A stretch of DNA of 15,780 bases, from contig MPNW01001392.1 of the NCBI GenBank assembly GCA_011800805.1, positions 31,160-46,939 on the forward strand, written 5' to 3'. Made by a program: the position numbers and the translations under genes. This document shows positions 1-10,276 of this stretch, one piece after another. How positions within the stretch are numbered: position 1 is the stretch's first letter; each line of letters opens with the position of its first letter. Below the pieces are notes generated by a model that did not search any database, had not been told where the DNA came from, and was given only the letters and a program-made list of their open reading frames with translations. This DNA comes from Hirudo medicinalis (lineage: Eukaryota; Annelida; Clitellata; Hirudinida; Hirudinidae).

Positions 1-38
1 GGAAGTTTTTCCTGTGACGTTCGGCGTTGTTGGATTTG

Positions 39-67
39 CTGTTGTTGTTGTTGTTGCTGCTGCTGCG

Positions 68-128
<61 letters not shown>

Positions 129-145
129 GCTGTTGTTGTTGTTGC
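39..145. repeat. (TTG)n microsatellite
   Basis: A nearly pure run of TTG/GTT triplets with a few CTG and one CGT interruption. It reads as poly-Leu or poly-Val in some frames, but these are translations of a simple repeat and not a gene. Confidence 0.95.
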
Positions 146-202
146 CAGTTTAAATGATTGTTGTTATTGTTGTTATTATTTAACGGTTATTTTTAATATC
201 GG

Positions 203-320
203 TATTATTATTATTATTATTGTTATTATTAGCATTAATAAATTTATTTGCATGTTGTTATCATCATCATCATCATCATCATCATCGTCATCGTCATCGT
301 CGTCGTCATCATCATCATCA

Positions 321-358
<38 letters not shown>
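203..358. repeat. Composite trinucleotide repeats: ATT, then TCA/TCG, then ATT
   Basis: Three adjoining triplet tracts. Roughly 203-230 is ATT, 260-324 is TCA with TCG variants, and 322-358 is TTA/ATT. The open frame that gives poly-Ser then poly-Leu here is only the repeat. Confidence 0.93.
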
Positions 359-519
359 TGATTGATTGATTCTTATAAGTATAGCTGATTACCACGAATA
401 ATTAATATTGCAAACAGATTCATCCTTCTTATTTGACCTCAAATAGCACATGCCTCTCTCACACGCATGTACAGTAGATTGGTAACAGCCACCACAAATA
501 CAACCATTTTCATCACCAT

Positions 520-592
520 CATCACCACCACCATCGCCACCACCATCATCGTCATCATCATCATAATCAAAAATCATCATCACCATCCCTCG
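520..592. repeat. Impure (ATC)n/(ACC)n tract
   Basis: Degenerate runs of ATC, ACC and GTC triplets such as caccaccatc and atcatcatcat. On the minus strand they read as Asp/Gly-rich peptide. The sequence from 359 to 520 is otherwise unremarkable AT-rich DNA. Confidence 0.8.
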
Positions 593-600
593 AAGCACCA

Positions 601-960
601 CCGGTCGAATAGCAATGCCAAGTGTTAATCAAAAACGGAAAAATGCCGGGCACTCGTGCTAATGGCCGACGCTCCATCGGTCAATCTTTCAGCATCCGGC
701 CACTCCTGGCGGATTATTGCATCGAGATGGAAAGCGTTCCAGTCCCTGGGCTCCTCCGCTTCCTGTGGAAGAGGAGACGAGGATCGCTGTCTGAATATGA
801 AATTGAACATCTCTGGCGGCCGGTCCACTGTGCCTCCATCTTGTGCTTTACCTTCGCTTTGCTACTTTCGGAGTGGATGAAGTTTTTCTCGATTTGAAGG
901 GGGGAGGTGATCGAGAGAAAAGGTAGACTTAATTGATAGATTGTGTTGACAGGTCCCATA
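601..960. other. GC-richer stretch without an assignable gene
   Basis: This patch is clearly richer in G and C than its surroundings and stays open in several frames on both strands (for example 622-897 plus and 625-828 minus). I recognise no protein family in any frame, and no splice-site pattern supports one frame over another. It could be an exon of a neighbouring gene, a decayed element, or non-coding DNA. From 960 to 1130 I see only AT-rich sequence. Confidence 0.35.
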
Positions 961-1130
961 GGTTGTCTGGACTTGGGACGACTTTTGATTGAGTAAGAGC
1001 GAGTTGGCGGTAATATTAATGATTAATGTTAATATGAATAACACTTGCTTAATCATTAATTAGATAGCTAGGCATTTATTTATCAATATTTCCATTTATT
1101 CATACATATTATTAAAATAATATAACTGCC

Positions 1131-1199
1131 ATTATTATTATTATTATTGTTGTTATTATTATTATTAATTATTATTATTATTATTATTATTATTGTTGT
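1131..1199. repeat. (ATT)n microsatellite
   Basis: ATT triplets with GTT interruptions over about 69 bases. The sequence between this tract and 1402 shows no feature I can name. Confidence 0.93.
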
Positions 1200-1402
1200 T
1201 CAGCATCGAGTCTCTCACAAAGTGACAACAATGGTGGTTTAATTGATTCTAAAACATTTGCAGCTAAAAATTATTTTCAAGACGAGTTTGGGGGAATAAT
1301 GAGCAAAATATTGAAGATAATAATTTTTCATTTTCATATTATAAAATGATATTAAAATGAAGGCAGACGACAAATGCTAAAATCCAGTTTTTCGAATATT
1401 TT

Positions 1403-1408
1403 TTTATT
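1403..1408 (-). promoter_or_regulatory. Candidate polyadenylation signal AATAAA for the minus-strand CSTF3 gene
   Basis: The plus strand reads tttatt, so the minus strand reads AATAAA. It is the first canonical signal I find downstream of the CSTF3 stop codon at 1738-1740, about 330 bases away, beyond the long AAT repeat. It is inferred from motif and position only. Confidence 0.35.
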
Positions 1409-1501
1409 ACTCAGTCCGCAGAACAACAAACGACCAGAAAAAATACTCAATCCATGGGAAACGGTCGGTCAGAATAGAATTGCAATCCTTTTTTTGTACA
1501 A

Positions 1502-1702
1502 AAATAATAATGACAATAATAATAAATAATAATAATAACAATAATAAATAATAATAATAATAATAACAATAAATAATAATAATAATAATAATAACAATAA
1601 ATAATAATAATAAATAATAATAATAATAATAAATAATAATAATAATAATAACAATAATAAATAATAATAATAACAATAATAAATAATAATAATAATAATA
1701 AA
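1502..1702. repeat. Long (AAT)n microsatellite in the presumed 3' UTR of CSTF3
   Basis: About 200 bases of AAT triplets broken by regular AAC and AAAT variants, ending 35 bases short of the CSTF3 stop codon on the minus strand. If the transcript runs to the AATAAA at 1403, the mRNA would carry about 200 bases of ATT repeat in its 3' UTR. Poly-Ile/Tyr/Leu open frames here are artefacts of the repeat. Confidence 0.93.
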
Positions 1703-1737
1703 CTAAAGAAGAAGTAGAAGAACGTCCTCTGACGTTG

Positions 1738-3782
1738 TCAGAATTTGTTCCGCTTCTGCTGCCTGGCCATGTACGGGTTGTTGTGCGAGATGGGGGACGT
1801 GTCGTCCTCGTCTAAGCTGTCCGTCCTCTTACGCTTGAGGTTGCCCAGGGAGATGCTGTGAAGGGTACCTGGGTCGACCCTCGAGAGATCAACTTCTGAC
1901 TCCAGTTGAGAGCAGTCTGCCGGGGAGAGACGAATTGGGGGTCATTACTTCTAGTCGTGGTTACAATCACCAAAAAAAATTAACTCGTTTGTAATATTCT
2001 ACATTGATATATTGATACTCATTTCTTATTTTATTAGTTGCTCATGAGGGCATAAAAATGATGGAACTTTAAAATTTAAAACTACAGCGCAACCAGATTT
2101 GAGGTTGCATTTCCACCTCAACTTTTCATTCATCACCCTCTCCATCATAAGCATCATCATCATCATAAGCATCATCATCATCACCTCTGCCTTCCCCAAA
2201 ATCAAAAGTCACGTACACATACCGTCTGGCACCAGAATGGTCAAGAGGTACTCCATGAACTGTTCGACCCTGACGAATGGCCCGCTGAAGCACGACGGAG
2301 GGGGGAGGTACTTCATGAGATCAGTAATGCAGGAGGGTTGGGCAAAAACGCCCCCTGGAATGGCACAGCCCATGTCGTTCATCTTCGGCTTGAAGGGCAT
2401 CATTTGGCAGAGGTCGGGGGTGTACACCTTGCCCTTCTGGGTTCGGGACACTTCGTCGAGGTCACTGTTGATGTAAGGCTCTGGACCGTTCTCGGTGAAG
2501 GAGGTGCTGACAGAGTAGGGTATGGCTTTTGTGGGCTCCTAAGTTAATCGAGGTTCATTGGAATAGGTCGTGTGCATTAACTTAATTAATAATATATTTT
2601 AGGTTAACATAAATTAAGTCTAAAATAATTTATACATTTATAATTTAACATTGAGAAATAATCAAGTATAACATTATTTTATTTGGAATTGTTGCCAAAA
2701 TAAACAGTGCAATGCAAAGCAGTCATTACTGCATAGAATAATGAACAGAATAAAATAAAACCATTTAACGAAATCAAATATTTTCCTAAAAATTAATCGA
2801 TCATCTAATCAAGACCTTGAGGCCCATGGCTTTAAGTTCTGTGGCGTTGCAGGGGAAGAGGTCGAGGAACTTGTACCGGTCGATCACGAGGGACGTCTCC
2901 TTGCCCTCGAACTCCTGCAGGTCGGAGAAGTTGAAGAAAGAAATTTACTCGTCGGTTTTATGAGATGCGACAAATTACTGGTCATTAATGTTAATATATT
3001 CTTGGGGAAGCATACATTTGCATACAATTAAATGAGTCAGTTTATTCCTTAAGCCAATGCATCAAGCAAATGTAGCAAAATTAGATTACGACCTAGTTTC
3101 CTGACAGCACAACTCGTTACCACTGGCTACCAATCACAAAATCACAAATTAATTAATGAAATCATACTTTCGAAAAACAACGACATTCAAGAATTAACAC
3201 CGAAAAAGTAAAAGTTCTCCTTCGAGTAAAACCTTCCGGGCAAATGAAAAACCTTCTCGAATAATCGAACGAAGATCGGGAAATAAAAAAAGAATCAAAA
3301 TCATCTCGCTTACCTTCCCGAACACCTGGAGCCTCCTCTTCTCCGAGCTGAAGATGCTCGACAGGCTGCCGACGTTCGCCTCGAACTCCACGAATTTGTT
3401 CCACACCTCGCTGGAAAAAATTGTTCGTCATTGCTTTGGAAAACATGCAAATTATTGCCAATAAAAATTATGAATTTTATAAACTCAAAGTTATAAACTC
3501 GAGACGTCGTTCGGTCATGCCGACATCGATTTCTGCTCGAGCGATGTGATTGAATGATTATTTCATCCAGAAAGCATCGAAAAATACAATAAATAATTAA
3601 TCGTGAATGTGCAGAATCTTTGGAAGTCTACCAAAGGTAACTCGATTACGTGGGTCTGTGAATGAACCAGCTCATTACTGAGTATATAGTCGTAAACTGC
3701 TGTAAAACTCACAGAGACATTTCATGGGGCTCGACCCCAGAGGTCAGGATTCGCTCGTAAAGGACCCTGGTGTTGTTGTCAT
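1738..3782 (-). CDS. CSTF3: CSTF3 (CstF-77, cleavage stimulation factor subunit 3), C-terminal half, five exons
   Basis: CstF-77 is the nuclear scaffold of the cleavage stimulation factor. It dimerises through HAT repeats and holds CstF-64 and CstF-50 during pre-mRNA 3'-end cleavage. Minus-strand exons in coding order: 3782-3713 ([16 protein letters not shown]), 3410-3314 ([19 protein letters not shown], end of HAT-C), 2914-2816 ([17 protein letters not shown]), 2538-2223 (proline-rich CstF-64/CstF-50 binding part, motifs IPGGVF and [12 protein letters not shown]) and 1916-1738. The last exon has an LKRKRTD nuclear-signal-like stretch, the tail [11 protein letters not shown], and a TGA stop at 1738-1740. 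All introns are GT-AG and all phases join. The donor after 2816 (GTCTTG) is weak. The family assignment is firm by motif order. The 5' neighbour exons belong to the same gene but lie beyond an assembly gap, so this part could in principle come from another copy. Confidence 0.93.
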
Positions 3783-3856
3783 CTGCGATGAACGATGAAC
3801 ACGTGAATTAAAGTCGAGGTCATTAAATGAATGTGGAATTAATTATTATCAATATC

Positions 3857-3951
3857 TCACTCACTCACTCACTCACTCACTCACTCACTCACTCACTCAC
3901 TCACTCAACTCACTCAACTCACTCACTCACTCACTCATCTCCAACTCACTC
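3857..3951. repeat. (CTCA)n microsatellite ending at the unknown base
   Basis: A tetranucleotide CTCA/ACTC tract, slightly degenerate towards its right end, that runs straight into the N at 3952. It lies where an intron and several exons of CSTF3 should be, so it probably marks the end of one assembled contig. Confidence 0.92.
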
Positions 3952-3952
3952 N
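3952..3952. other. Single N, probable assembly gap of unknown size
   Basis: The only ambiguous base in the window. Left of it is a tetranucleotide repeat. Right of it CSTF3 exon 9 begins in mid-exon. The coding sequence on either side lacks about 145 codons expected for the family (the centre of HAT-C), so the base stands for missing sequence and not for one nucleotide. Confidence 0.85.
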
Positions 3953-4079
3953 GCGACATTCGATCCTCTCTCGTTGAGCATCTTGCTGGAGTCCTCGAGG
4001 AAGGTGGCTGCCTCGATCCAGACGTCAGGGTGGAGGCCGAGACACAGGAAGCATTGTTCGTAGGCGAACATGACTGGAA
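3953..4079 (-). repeat. 127-bp exact inverted repeat, left copy
   Basis: The reverse complement of these 127 bases is identical to 15654-15780. It consists of 121 bases of CSTF3 exon 9 plus the last 6 intron bases (TTCCAG). The match fails at the next base (4080 against 15653). The copy begins directly after the N. Confidence 0.97.
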
Positions 4080-7000
4080 TATTAATCGAGTGATGAGAGG
4101 TCGAATAATGACAAACTAATGTCAGAAAATGGAATTCAAAGTACTACTATTATTATTATTATTATTATTATTATTTACAATAATTAATATTATCAATATT
4201 TCTAATTACTACAACACTATCATAGATACCAACCTCTCTTGGTAATGATGGTTTGGTCTTCAGTCCTTAGTGGGTTGGATTTCTCCCACTGGATGTACTT
4301 TTTCCACAATTCCACCTGCTTTGTCTCCTCGGGGGTGTTGCGGGGAGGAACCGACGGGGCGTTCTTGTTGATGCCCTTGGTGACAGTCTCGAACTCCTTG
4401 GCAACCCTCTTGGCGTTGGTGTAATCCCTGCTCCTGTCCTCCTGCATTTTCTTAGCAATCAGAGGGTTGATGTTCTGTGCAAGGATGCAATTTATTCATT
4501 TGAATGATTATTTCATTTCTTCAAACAATTTCATTGCAATTTTGTATTTCATCGAAATTAAGAAAATCGATCGATCGAAAAATCATTTCACCTAAAAAAT
4601 ACTGTAACTCGATTAATCGTAAGGATGCAAATTACTGCATACGTTCTTCAGAAGCCTTTTCTAAGCTTAACGTAACGTAACATTTACAATGGTTTAAGTA
4701 GACTGCGTAATAAACCACTCCGAGTAAAGTAAACTTAATTACGTTTACAATTTGACCCCGTGTCACTTACATTCTCAAAGTTACAATAATCCTTCCAAAA
4801 GAGGTCGACGTTGACCATCGGGTTGAGTATCCCCTTCTGATAAACCTTCCTCACTGCCGATATCTTCTGGTTCTCCGCGTACGACCCGACGGCCTCCCTG
4901 AGGAAATATTCGTTAAGAAGCCGATCGTAATCAGTAATAATCGATAATTGTTAATTAAAATGTAATAAAATTTTACTTATTAATAAATTATTAAATCATC
5001 CCGAGCAAATTAAGCTCAACCATCTCAATCATCTCCTGTCGAGACTCGTGACTTACACAGATTTGAGGAAGCTTATGTACTCCACCCATATGGAGTAGGA
5101 GTTGACGTCCATGCCTATTTTGTCGAGGGCAAAATCGTAGGCCTGTGCCATTTTTTCTCTGCGAGAATAATAAATAATTTAAAATTAAAGTCTCTGATCG
5201 TGATGATGACGACGACAACGATGATGATGATGATGACGAAGATGGCGACCAAGATGACGATCACGAATAATGATAATATCAATTAAATATTAACAACAGT
5301 AATACCTGTAAACAGGTAGATTGACTTTGGTCTCCTTGATGTAGGAGAGGTATAACTTCCAAATGTCTATGTGGAAGACTTTTAGCAAACATCTTTGGAA
5401 TAACTACAAATTGTGCATTTATTGTTATGAATATTGTGTTATTGTAATTGTGAGAGAATTACTTCAATTTCATAAATATTCCGAAAGTCGATGCGAAAAT
5501 TGTCAGAAAATAATTAATTACAAACAATATACAATAGTTTGCATAAGGTTTTTCCAAAGTCTAACTGGCGTTTGATATTTACTTTGTACCTCGCAAAGAT
5601 TTTAATCATGCCAACCAGTCGTTCTATTATCACCAGAGCATCGATAAAAATCATCAATCAATAATCATTAAAAATCTAGCACCAAATTAACAAATTTCTT
5701 CGTGAAGGATGTGAAAAACATCCTCCCGTCTTGGGTCCAACGTATGCGACCTGCGCAATACTTGGAGACCAATTTTTTGCTTATCCACTGAATTAGTCCG
5801 ACTTACTTTTTCTACTTTGTCATAACATTTTGCCTTCATCTGTTCGGGGAGAAAAAAATATTTGAAGTTGACTTGAAAATGTTGACATTTCATTTAAATA
5901 AATGTGCAATAATGAAATCGATTTTAGGAGGAATTAATATTAATTAATGTCGGATTCGAATCGTTCGGCTCTTCGTTTATTACGATATCGTCGATGACAA
6001 ATGTAAATATAACTTGATGGTTTTATCCGAAACTGTTACTTATGATCGTTTAAATTCTAAAATACCATTGAAGATACTTTCTTAAATTGAAGGATTGTCT
6101 TTTCTCAGAAATTATTGTATTATTCACAAGTAAATAATTATTAATTATTAATGTAATATTACATTACCAATGACTTTTAATAATAATAAGTTTATTTACA
6201 AAGTGCCATAGGTGTAAGCATCAGGAGTGCTCCCCCCCTAGTTCCATCACATCCAAAAATTACGGATAAATAAGAACTGAATGAAAAATCACAATTCTTA
6301 ACCTATGACATTACCACTTAAACATGCCTGACCATGTCCTTAGGAACTCCTCCCATGTTCTCAATAACATCAAACTATTTCCTTAAACACATCCTCCAGG
6401 GCACTATCTTGAAACAAGTTATCGCATCGCATCACTCATCGAATACAAAACACTCCGCTCCTCAGAAATACAATTTTTGCAGACATAATCAAATGCTTCT
6501 CTAAATTATGTGTCCGCTCAAAAATAGAATCAGAAAAATTACAAGACTTTGCTCCAATGTGAATTGGGACCAGGTGCATTCGATGCATCCCCGAAGAAGT
6601 TATAACGACTAGCATAATGCATTCCTTAATTCTAGGTAATAATAAAAACTTAATCAAAAACATCCCATCTCAAAACATAACAATTTAACAATTGCTAAAA
6701 ATTCTAAATAATCTAAATGAGGAAACTTTATCCTAGCAAAAGAGATCATCACTAGGATGATGAAGAAACCTCTTCGACCTAATCTCAGCAGGCCAACTCC
6801 TAGCCCGGCTCAAAATCACGGCCAACAAGAACGTACGCAAATAAGTTAAACAAAATCACAATCGCAACAAAAAGCTGGACAAGGTTGCAACGTGAAGTCG
6901 GCACGAACGAAAGCATTTAAAATCCTCATTCTGTCGGCTATCCAGCAAAAGAGATGACAAAGGCTCAGAAGTGATCGAGCTCGAAGCCTTATTGAGTGAG

Positions 7001-8089
7001 ATCTCGTCTCAAGAAGTCTCACTTTTCGAAACGCACCCGATAAAGAATTGCAGCAAGACAACGAGAAGTGGGTACGCATCTCCGAACAAACTCGACCATG
7101 AAAGCCAAAAAAAATAATGACACATTTTCAAAAACCTTTTATTTTCTCCACTAGAGAAAACAAAGCCAACACATTGAGGAGTCTGAAGTTTTTTTTCCCA
7201 TCTCGACAAGAACAAGAGAGAACATCGACATCTCTTTTAATGAAACATCGACTCATGCATTTACACGTAATTCACGGGTTAATTACGGTCGCTCGGCAAC
7301 GGTGACAAGTCGTAATAAGCGGTTGAATGAGTAATTTATGGAATGGAAATGTTATGAAATTATGGAAAGTTCTGAACCTCATGTTCTATGTATAGTCTCC
7401 AAAATCTTCCGGAATTGGGATATTGGCCGATCAGTCTCTCGTAAAGTGGCCTGGCATCTTCTATTCTTTTGGTCTGAAAATATTTTTTTATAGTCATATA
7501 TTTTTATATGTCAGTCTTAATTAAATTAATCATTATGTGAAGTGTCAATAGGCAATAGTGTCAATTTGATAACTCAAATCATCACAAGTGATAAGACCAA
7601 ATAGTGAACACATTATCATTATTATGCAGGTATGCTCAAAATGTATGCTATACATCAATTATATTGAAATCATTGCATTGATGATGGTATCAAATTTATG
7701 AACTTAACTGCAAAACATCACATTATCAGTGGTACTTAAGCAATATATATTTCAAAGATTGGCGAAAAACTGTAAAACCAAATTCGTATGACTATTCCAA
7801 ATTCATTTAAATAATATTATACCTGTGAGTCTCTGAGTAGAACATTCCATGCTTCAATGTCGTATGGATTCAGGCTGATAGCTTTTTCCGCCCTTGAAAT
7901 TTTATCTGGAAGTTGCGAAGATTCCTGAAATCGTAGAAAACCATAAATAACTCACATATCTAAATGTTGTTGAACTAAGCAACGACCAAGTTCGAGTGAA
8001 ACAAAATCATAAAACAAAAGCGCGGTCGATCGGTCCATGTGCCGTGAAATTCAAAAATATCTCACATCAAAGTTTTCGTTGAATTGCAT
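3953..8089 (-). CDS. CSTF3: CSTF3 (CstF-77), N-terminal half, nine exons
   Basis: Minus-strand coding exons: 8089-8066 ([11 protein letters not shown]), 7924-7823 ([19 protein letters not shown]), 7473-7378 ([19 protein letters not shown]), 5839-5807 (33-base micro-exon, [11 protein letters not shown]), 5403-5306 ([19 protein letters not shown]), 5158-5057 ([15 protein letters not shown]), 4897-4771 ([17 protein letters not shown]), 4474-4234 ([25 protein letters not shown]) and 4073-3953 ([24 protein letters not shown]). Together they give the HAT-N repeats and the start of HAT-C. All boundaries are GT/AG and every phase joins in frame. Between exons 3 and 4 is a 1.5 kb intron. The start is the only ATG just before a donor (GATGTGAGA) that joins exon 2 in frame, and the paralogue starts the same way (MQF). 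Exon 9 stops at the N. By sequence this is the more conserved of the two copies, closer to the vertebrate protein. Confidence 0.95.
4147..4176. repeat. (ATT)n microsatellite in CSTF3 intron 8
   Basis: A short pure ATT tract of about 30 bases inside the intron between exons 8 and 9 of the minus-strand gene. Confidence 0.88.
5198..5262. repeat. Impure (GAT/GAC)n tract in CSTF3 intron 5
   Basis: Triplets gatgat and gacgac with interruptions, between exons 5 and 6 of the minus-strand gene. Confidence 0.8.
6178..6663 (-). mobile_element. Possible retrotransposon 3' end inside CSTF3 intron 3
   Basis: Read on the minus strand, the sequence ends with ...CACTTTGTAAATAAACTT followed by TTATTATTATTA. 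A short conserved tail plus trinucleotide run of this kind is common at the 3' ends of CR1/L2-type LINEs and SINEs that borrow their tails. A frame open on the minus strand (6663-6436) lies just upstream, but I do not recognise its product. The element's 5' limit is unknown. The rest of the 5840-7377 intron shows no gene I can support. Confidence 0.35.
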
Positions 8090-8640
8090 GTTAATTCTTT
8101 TATTAACAAAATCCCCTGATTTGTTGAAACGCCAGTCTCTTAACAATTCAATACGATCATTATGGCGACCAAAGAACGATTAAGTTGTTTTTACTAAAAC
8201 AAATATACAATAATTTAATTTTGCTTATGTTACGACGGAATCATATAATTATTAAATTTAAATAATTAATAATAAAATTAAGACAAAATTTGATTATTTA
8301 TATTTATGAAGGTTTTTTTTATTTAGTTTTGAAAATTTGTTGCCATGCAAATAACATAAAAACCATGTCCAAATCGTCTTACTCAGGCGGAAGTTTTAAA
8401 GACGCTGAATGACCCAACCACCAAATTATGTAATAAATGTCTATTCTATAACTATAGGTATCGCTAAACTTGATTTGACGAGAACTTGAGGTCTTGCGGT
8501 ATTGAATGGGACAAAACTACCGAAATGAAGCTGTCGGACGCTCAAAGCGCTTTTTGGCCTGTGAAATCCTCCGAACTTTTTGATGTTGTTTTTGCAAAAT
8601 AAGGCGATTACTCAACCAACTTCGTTCAATTTTCAGTTCA
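8090..8640. other. Upstream region of the minus-strand CSTF3 copy, no gene seen
   Basis: This stretch holds the 5' UTR and presumably the promoter of the minus-strand CSTF3 gene. It is AT-rich, and I find no convincing TATA box, coding frame or RNA gene. Confidence 0.4.
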
Positions 8641-8651
8641 GGGCGTTAGAA

Positions 8652-8719
8652 GTTCAACCGGCTAGCGAATATTTCATAGGCTATATTTGTTAATTACAGA
8701 GCGTTTATTGAATCTCAGC

Positions 8720-8775
<56 letters not shown>

Positions 8776-8916
8776 TGGGGGCGTGGTTTATTATTGTTTA
8801 CTGTGGAATGTCCGTATTGATATTAGTGTGCGATTACCTTTAAACAATGGTTTAGCTCAACCGGCTAGCGAATATTTCATAGGCTTTTAACAATGGTTTA
8901 GTTCAACCGGCTCGCC
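8652..8916 (+). repeat. Short dispersed/tandem repeat around TCAACCGGCTAGCGAATAT
   Basis: A motif of about 29 bases beginning TCAACCGGCTAGCGAATAT and ending in CATAGGCT occurs at 8654-8682 and again, almost base for base, at 8857-8885. A third, shortened copy (TTCAACCGGCTCGCC) lies at 8902-8916. The second and third are part of a near-tandem unit of about 45 bases (8840-8884 and 8885-8916) that also shares ACAATGGTTTAG. The first two flank an AAT microsatellite. Confidence 0.9.
8720..8775. repeat. (AAT)n microsatellite
   Basis: An uninterrupted run of about 18 AAT triplets lying between two copies of the TCAACCGGCTAGCG motif. Confidence 0.95.
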
Positions 8917-9918
8917 AGAACGTGGTGATCACAGCTTCTTATCCTAGATTTGCTTGTTGCTTGCTTGTTGCTGGGTTAGATCGTCATTTCAGATTTCGTA
9001 TTTCAGATCTCAGGTCGCGGTTTGCCTGGCTAATTGATTTCGCTGCACTTACTTTCGGTCGTCGAATATTCGATAAAGTTACACCGGTAGCCTTGAAGAA
9101 CTGCTCGACCCTGGCTTTAATATTGGCTTTATTAATATTGATAACAACTTTATGTCAAGAAGTCTCTGCTGATTGCAGAGGTAAGGGTGATTTTGCTGGA
9201 AAAAGACTGAATTATTTTAAAGTAGATCATTTTCAGTCTGATAAAGATCATTCTGCTTAGTGAATTTCATTGTATTTATATATGTTTCATTGCTGTTAAA
9301 TAATCAAGTTACTTTACATATGACAAAACATTTGGAGATGATTCTCTGGGATTTTTTGTGATTTGAATTGGACTGAATTGAAACTGATAATATTAACAAC
9401 AAAATAATTGATAATATTGTGATTAATGGCTTTTATCCCTTAATTAGTTACTGGAAACTCTCCCATTACAACCAGAGAAGGCTGCCAACAAAATATTACG
9501 TGCACCACTTATTGCAATGTAAGCAATATGGAATGGACATTTCAAGGATACGATGATGACGTTCCAATACCACTCAACAAGAGTGAACACATTGAATGTA
9601 GTACAAAGTTAGATTTGTTTTTGATATGACTTCATAATTTTGGTTGTTCCACTCTAGTTGTGAACTTTTGTTATGATAACTATTTAATATAAATATATTG
9701 TACATTGATTAAACTAATTAATTAATCTAAATTCAATGATTTAAGTCACTATTACCTTCTTATTTAATAAGCCACTTTTTTTAAGATTAAGGACCAATTA
9801 AACTTAAAAAAATATTTTTATACATCAATTTAATTCTTCAGGCATGATGAAAATGGCTCTGTTAGTATCCTCATGATTTCCAACATAACAATAGCAGATG
9901 CAGGCATGTATGTCTGTG

Positions 9919-9958
9919 GAATTCCAGGCAGTGAATAGGAATTCCAGGCAGTGAATAC
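9919..9958 (+). repeat. 20-bp tandem duplication inside the Ig exon
   Basis: GAATTCCAGGCAGTGAATAG (9919-9938) is followed at once by the same 20 bases with a final C in place of G (9939-9958), then by a partial third start GAATTCCA. Because 20 is not a multiple of 3, it shifts the frame. The first unit ends in the in-frame stop. Confidence 0.95.
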
Positions 9959-10027
9959 GAATTCCATGTGTTTGTCACACCAGGTGAGCAGACTTTGTAC
10001 TTTCGTGGATTTGTTTAAAATATTATG

Positions 10028-10276
10028 TTGACTTAAATCTTAATGCTCTCATTTTGATGATTTTAAAAAAATATATATTTAAAATAAATATATTTATTAA
10101 AAGGAAATATTTAAAAAAATTCTTAAAACAAATATTTGACTCTTGTTCTCTGTGAACATTAAATTGACAAATCTCAATGCTCTCATTTTGTTGATTTTTA
10201 AAAAATATATATATTAAAAGAAACCATTTTAAAAAATTCTTAAAACAAGTATTTGACTCTTTTTCTCTGTGAGCAT
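10028..10276. repeat. Diverged direct duplication of about 120 bp in an intron of the Ig gene
   Basis: 10028-10159 and 10164-10276 align in order: TTGACTTAAATCTTAATGCTC against TTGACAAATCTCAATGCTC at the left, TTCTTAAAACAAATATTTGAC against TTCTTAAAACAAGTATTTGAC in the middle, and TCTCTGTGAACAT against TCTCTGTGAGCAT at the right. They differ by several short insertions and deletions in A/T runs. The minus-strand open frame across it only mirrors the repeat. Confidence 0.88.

Noticed and set aside
27..365. Open frame encoding poly-Leu, poly-Val and poly-Ser
   Set aside because: It is a translation of TTG, ATC and ATT microsatellites; the same holds for the minus-strand frames at 1407-1676.
656..880. 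Thrombospondin-type-1-like spacing (W, then SASCGRGDEDRC)
   Set aside because: The pattern is too short and lacks the rest of the TSP1 cysteines; no splice sites support the frame.
6846..7305. Overlapping open frames on both strands in CSTF3 intron 3
   Set aside because: Short, no family resemblance, and located inside an intron without supporting splice sites.
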